55,113 nucleotides of DNA, taken from positions 1 through 55,113 of the forward strand of contig JAFWIH010000006.1 of the NCBI GenBank assembly GCA_017533795.1. Direction: 5' to 3'. Under the pieces are notes generated by a model. It was not told the DNA's origin and ran no database searches. It worked only from the letters and a program-made list of their open reading frames with translations. Made by a program: the position numbers and the translations under genes. Origin of the DNA: Clostridia bacterium. Lineage in GTDB: Bacteria; Bacillota; Clostridia; TANB77; CAG-508. Of this stretch, positions 54,343 through 55,113 are shown one piece after another (the stretch's first letter is position 1; each line of letters opens with the position of its first letter).

Positions 54343-55113
54343 TTAAAATTTATTTTCCTTCTTTTTTAGGTAAATACCAGCAAGGAGCAAGGATATAGAA
54401 CATACCATCATAATAAGCATCATATTGATGTTATTATAATCTCCTGTTTTCGGTAGATCACCTATTGTAGGAGTCTTAGTCTTCTCAGGCTCCTTAGGAG
54501 GAACGTTAGGTTTGTGAGTATTGGTCAAGTCGAAACCATTAACCTCAGTCACATAACCCTCAATAGAGTCCTCGGTAATCGTATAAACGATTTCCTTGCC
54601 AGCTTCAAACTTAGGTAGATTCGTAAACGAATACTTCCAGTTGTCCTTAGCCGACACGGTCACAGACTTAATCTGCTTACCATTTGCCAGAAGGTTTACG
54701 GTAATTGATTCAGGCCTTATACCGTCCTGATTGTCAGCATCATTCCACGTCTTCTTACCATTGACCAAAGTGGTCTCAGGCTTGTGAGTGTTAACAATGT
54801 TGAAACCATCAATGGAGGTATCATAACCTTCGACTGCTTCCTCGGTTATCGTGTAAACGATTTCCTTACCAGCCTCAAACTTAGGCAGATTCGTAAACGA
54901 ATACTTCCAATTGTCCTTAGCCGTTGCGGTCACAGACTTAATCTTCTTACCATTCGCCAGAAGGTTTACGGTAATTGATTCCGGCCTTATACCATCCTGG
55001 TTGTCTGCATCATCCCACGTCTTCTCACCATTGACCAAAGTGATCTCAGGCTTGTGAGTGTTCTTGATGTTGAAACCATCAATGGAGGTATCATAACCTT
55101 CGACTGCTTCCTC
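54343..55113 (-). CDS. sortase-anchored Cna-B/SpaA-type repeat protein (partial, N-terminus beyond the right edge)
   Basis: Open to the right edge. Visible: parts of three Cna-B-like modules of 90 residues (VNGxKTWxDADNQDGIRPESITVNLLANG ... NLPKFEAGKEIVYTITE ... GFxxTNTHKP), a Pro/Lys linker (PPKEPEKTKTPTIGD) and a C-terminal cell-wall sorting signal: LPKTG, membrane segment (MMLIMMVCSISLLLAGIYL), KKKENKF tail. Modules of this type carry Lys-Asn isopeptide bonds and form rigid stalks. Base use is clearly richer in C and G than in neighbours. Probably an adhesin or pilin. Confidence 0.9.
   Translation of the reverse strand, partial: EEAVEGYDTSIDGFNIKNTHKPEITLVNGEKTWDDADNQDGIRPESITVNLLANGKKIKSVTATAKDNWKYSFTNLPKFEAGKEIVYTITEEAVEGYDTSIDGFNIVNTHKPETTLVNGKKTWNDADNQDGIRPESITVNLLANGKQIKSVTVSAKDNWKYSFTNLPKFEAGKEIVYTITEDSIEGYVTEVNGFDLTNTHKPNVPPKEPEKTKTPTIGDLPKTGDYNNINMMLIMMVCSISLLLAGIYLKKKENKF
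54499..55113 (-). repeat. 270-bp direct repeats coding Cna-B modules
   Basis: Units start at 55035 and 54765 (reading down the minus strand), with a partial unit at the window edge (55036-55113). They are nearly identical over long stretches, pointing to recent duplication. Confidence 0.85.

Overview
The window comes from a very AT-rich, endospore-forming member of the Firmicutes (Bacillota), almost certainly an uncultivated Clostridia lineage. The evidence is strong AGGAGG ribosome-binding sites, AGA-biased arginine codons, a spoIIAA-spoIIAB-sigF-spoIID-spoIIQ cluster, a SUF cluster of the sufC-B-D-S-U type, a T-box leader, and large surface proteins with prepilin-type leaders. Almost every gene lies on the minus strand. 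No rRNA, tRNA, CRISPR array or transposase was seen.

Layout. 1-5.3 kb: a prepilin-like fragment, dtd, uvrB, a fused DUF975/CmpB-like membrane protein and a NUDIX hydrolase. 5.3-8.6 kb: a helical protein, then a TetR-YhgE pair with a palindromic operator. 8.6-13.0 kb: metal and phosphate transport (CDF, ZIP, DUF47, PiT) and an unknown membrane protein. 13.0-17.8 kb: YolD plus a Y-family polymerase, gpmA-mscS, a secreted CAP protein and a DUF1064 protein. 18-21.3 kb: two secreted membrane-anchored low-complexity proteins, smpB, fba, a small DUF1540 protein and an unknown gene. 21.4-26.9 kb: a DtxR-sufCBDSU operon with an operator next to the -10 box. 27.0-28.5 kb: a divergent RelA/SpoT-fold protein with a long insertion. 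28.5-34.2 kb: rodA, truB and the forespore control genes. 34.3-37.4 kb: an orphan small gene, a small unknown gene and a class A PBP. 37.5-46.5 kb: a 3,004-residue beta-helix surface protein. 46.6-55.1 kb: an AAA ATPase, the rpe-rsgA-prkC-prpC signalling group, argH under a T-box, and a sortase-anchored repeat protein cut by the window edge.

The main observation concerns the codon CGG. Reading every gene by eye I find about 110 CGG triplets on coding strands that are out of frame. Only three are in frame, and all three lie exactly where a gene breaks into two overlapping frames: spoIIAB, sigF and the giant surface protein. In each case the sequence is CGGA, and skipping the C so that GGA (Gly) is read in the +1 frame restores one continuous, family-like protein. 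The simplest reading is that CGG is unassigned or not decodable in this organism and acts as a +1 ribosomal frameshift signal, used in two adjacent master regulators of sporulation and in one very large surface protein. In spoIIAB and sigF a Shine-Dalgarno-like GAGGA sits exactly 7 nt before the CGG. I know of no described system of this kind.

Other points worth checking are a pair of dispersed long palindromes with a compensated base-pair change, the RelA/SpoT-like protein, the suf promoter/operator, and two genes whose base use differs from the rest.
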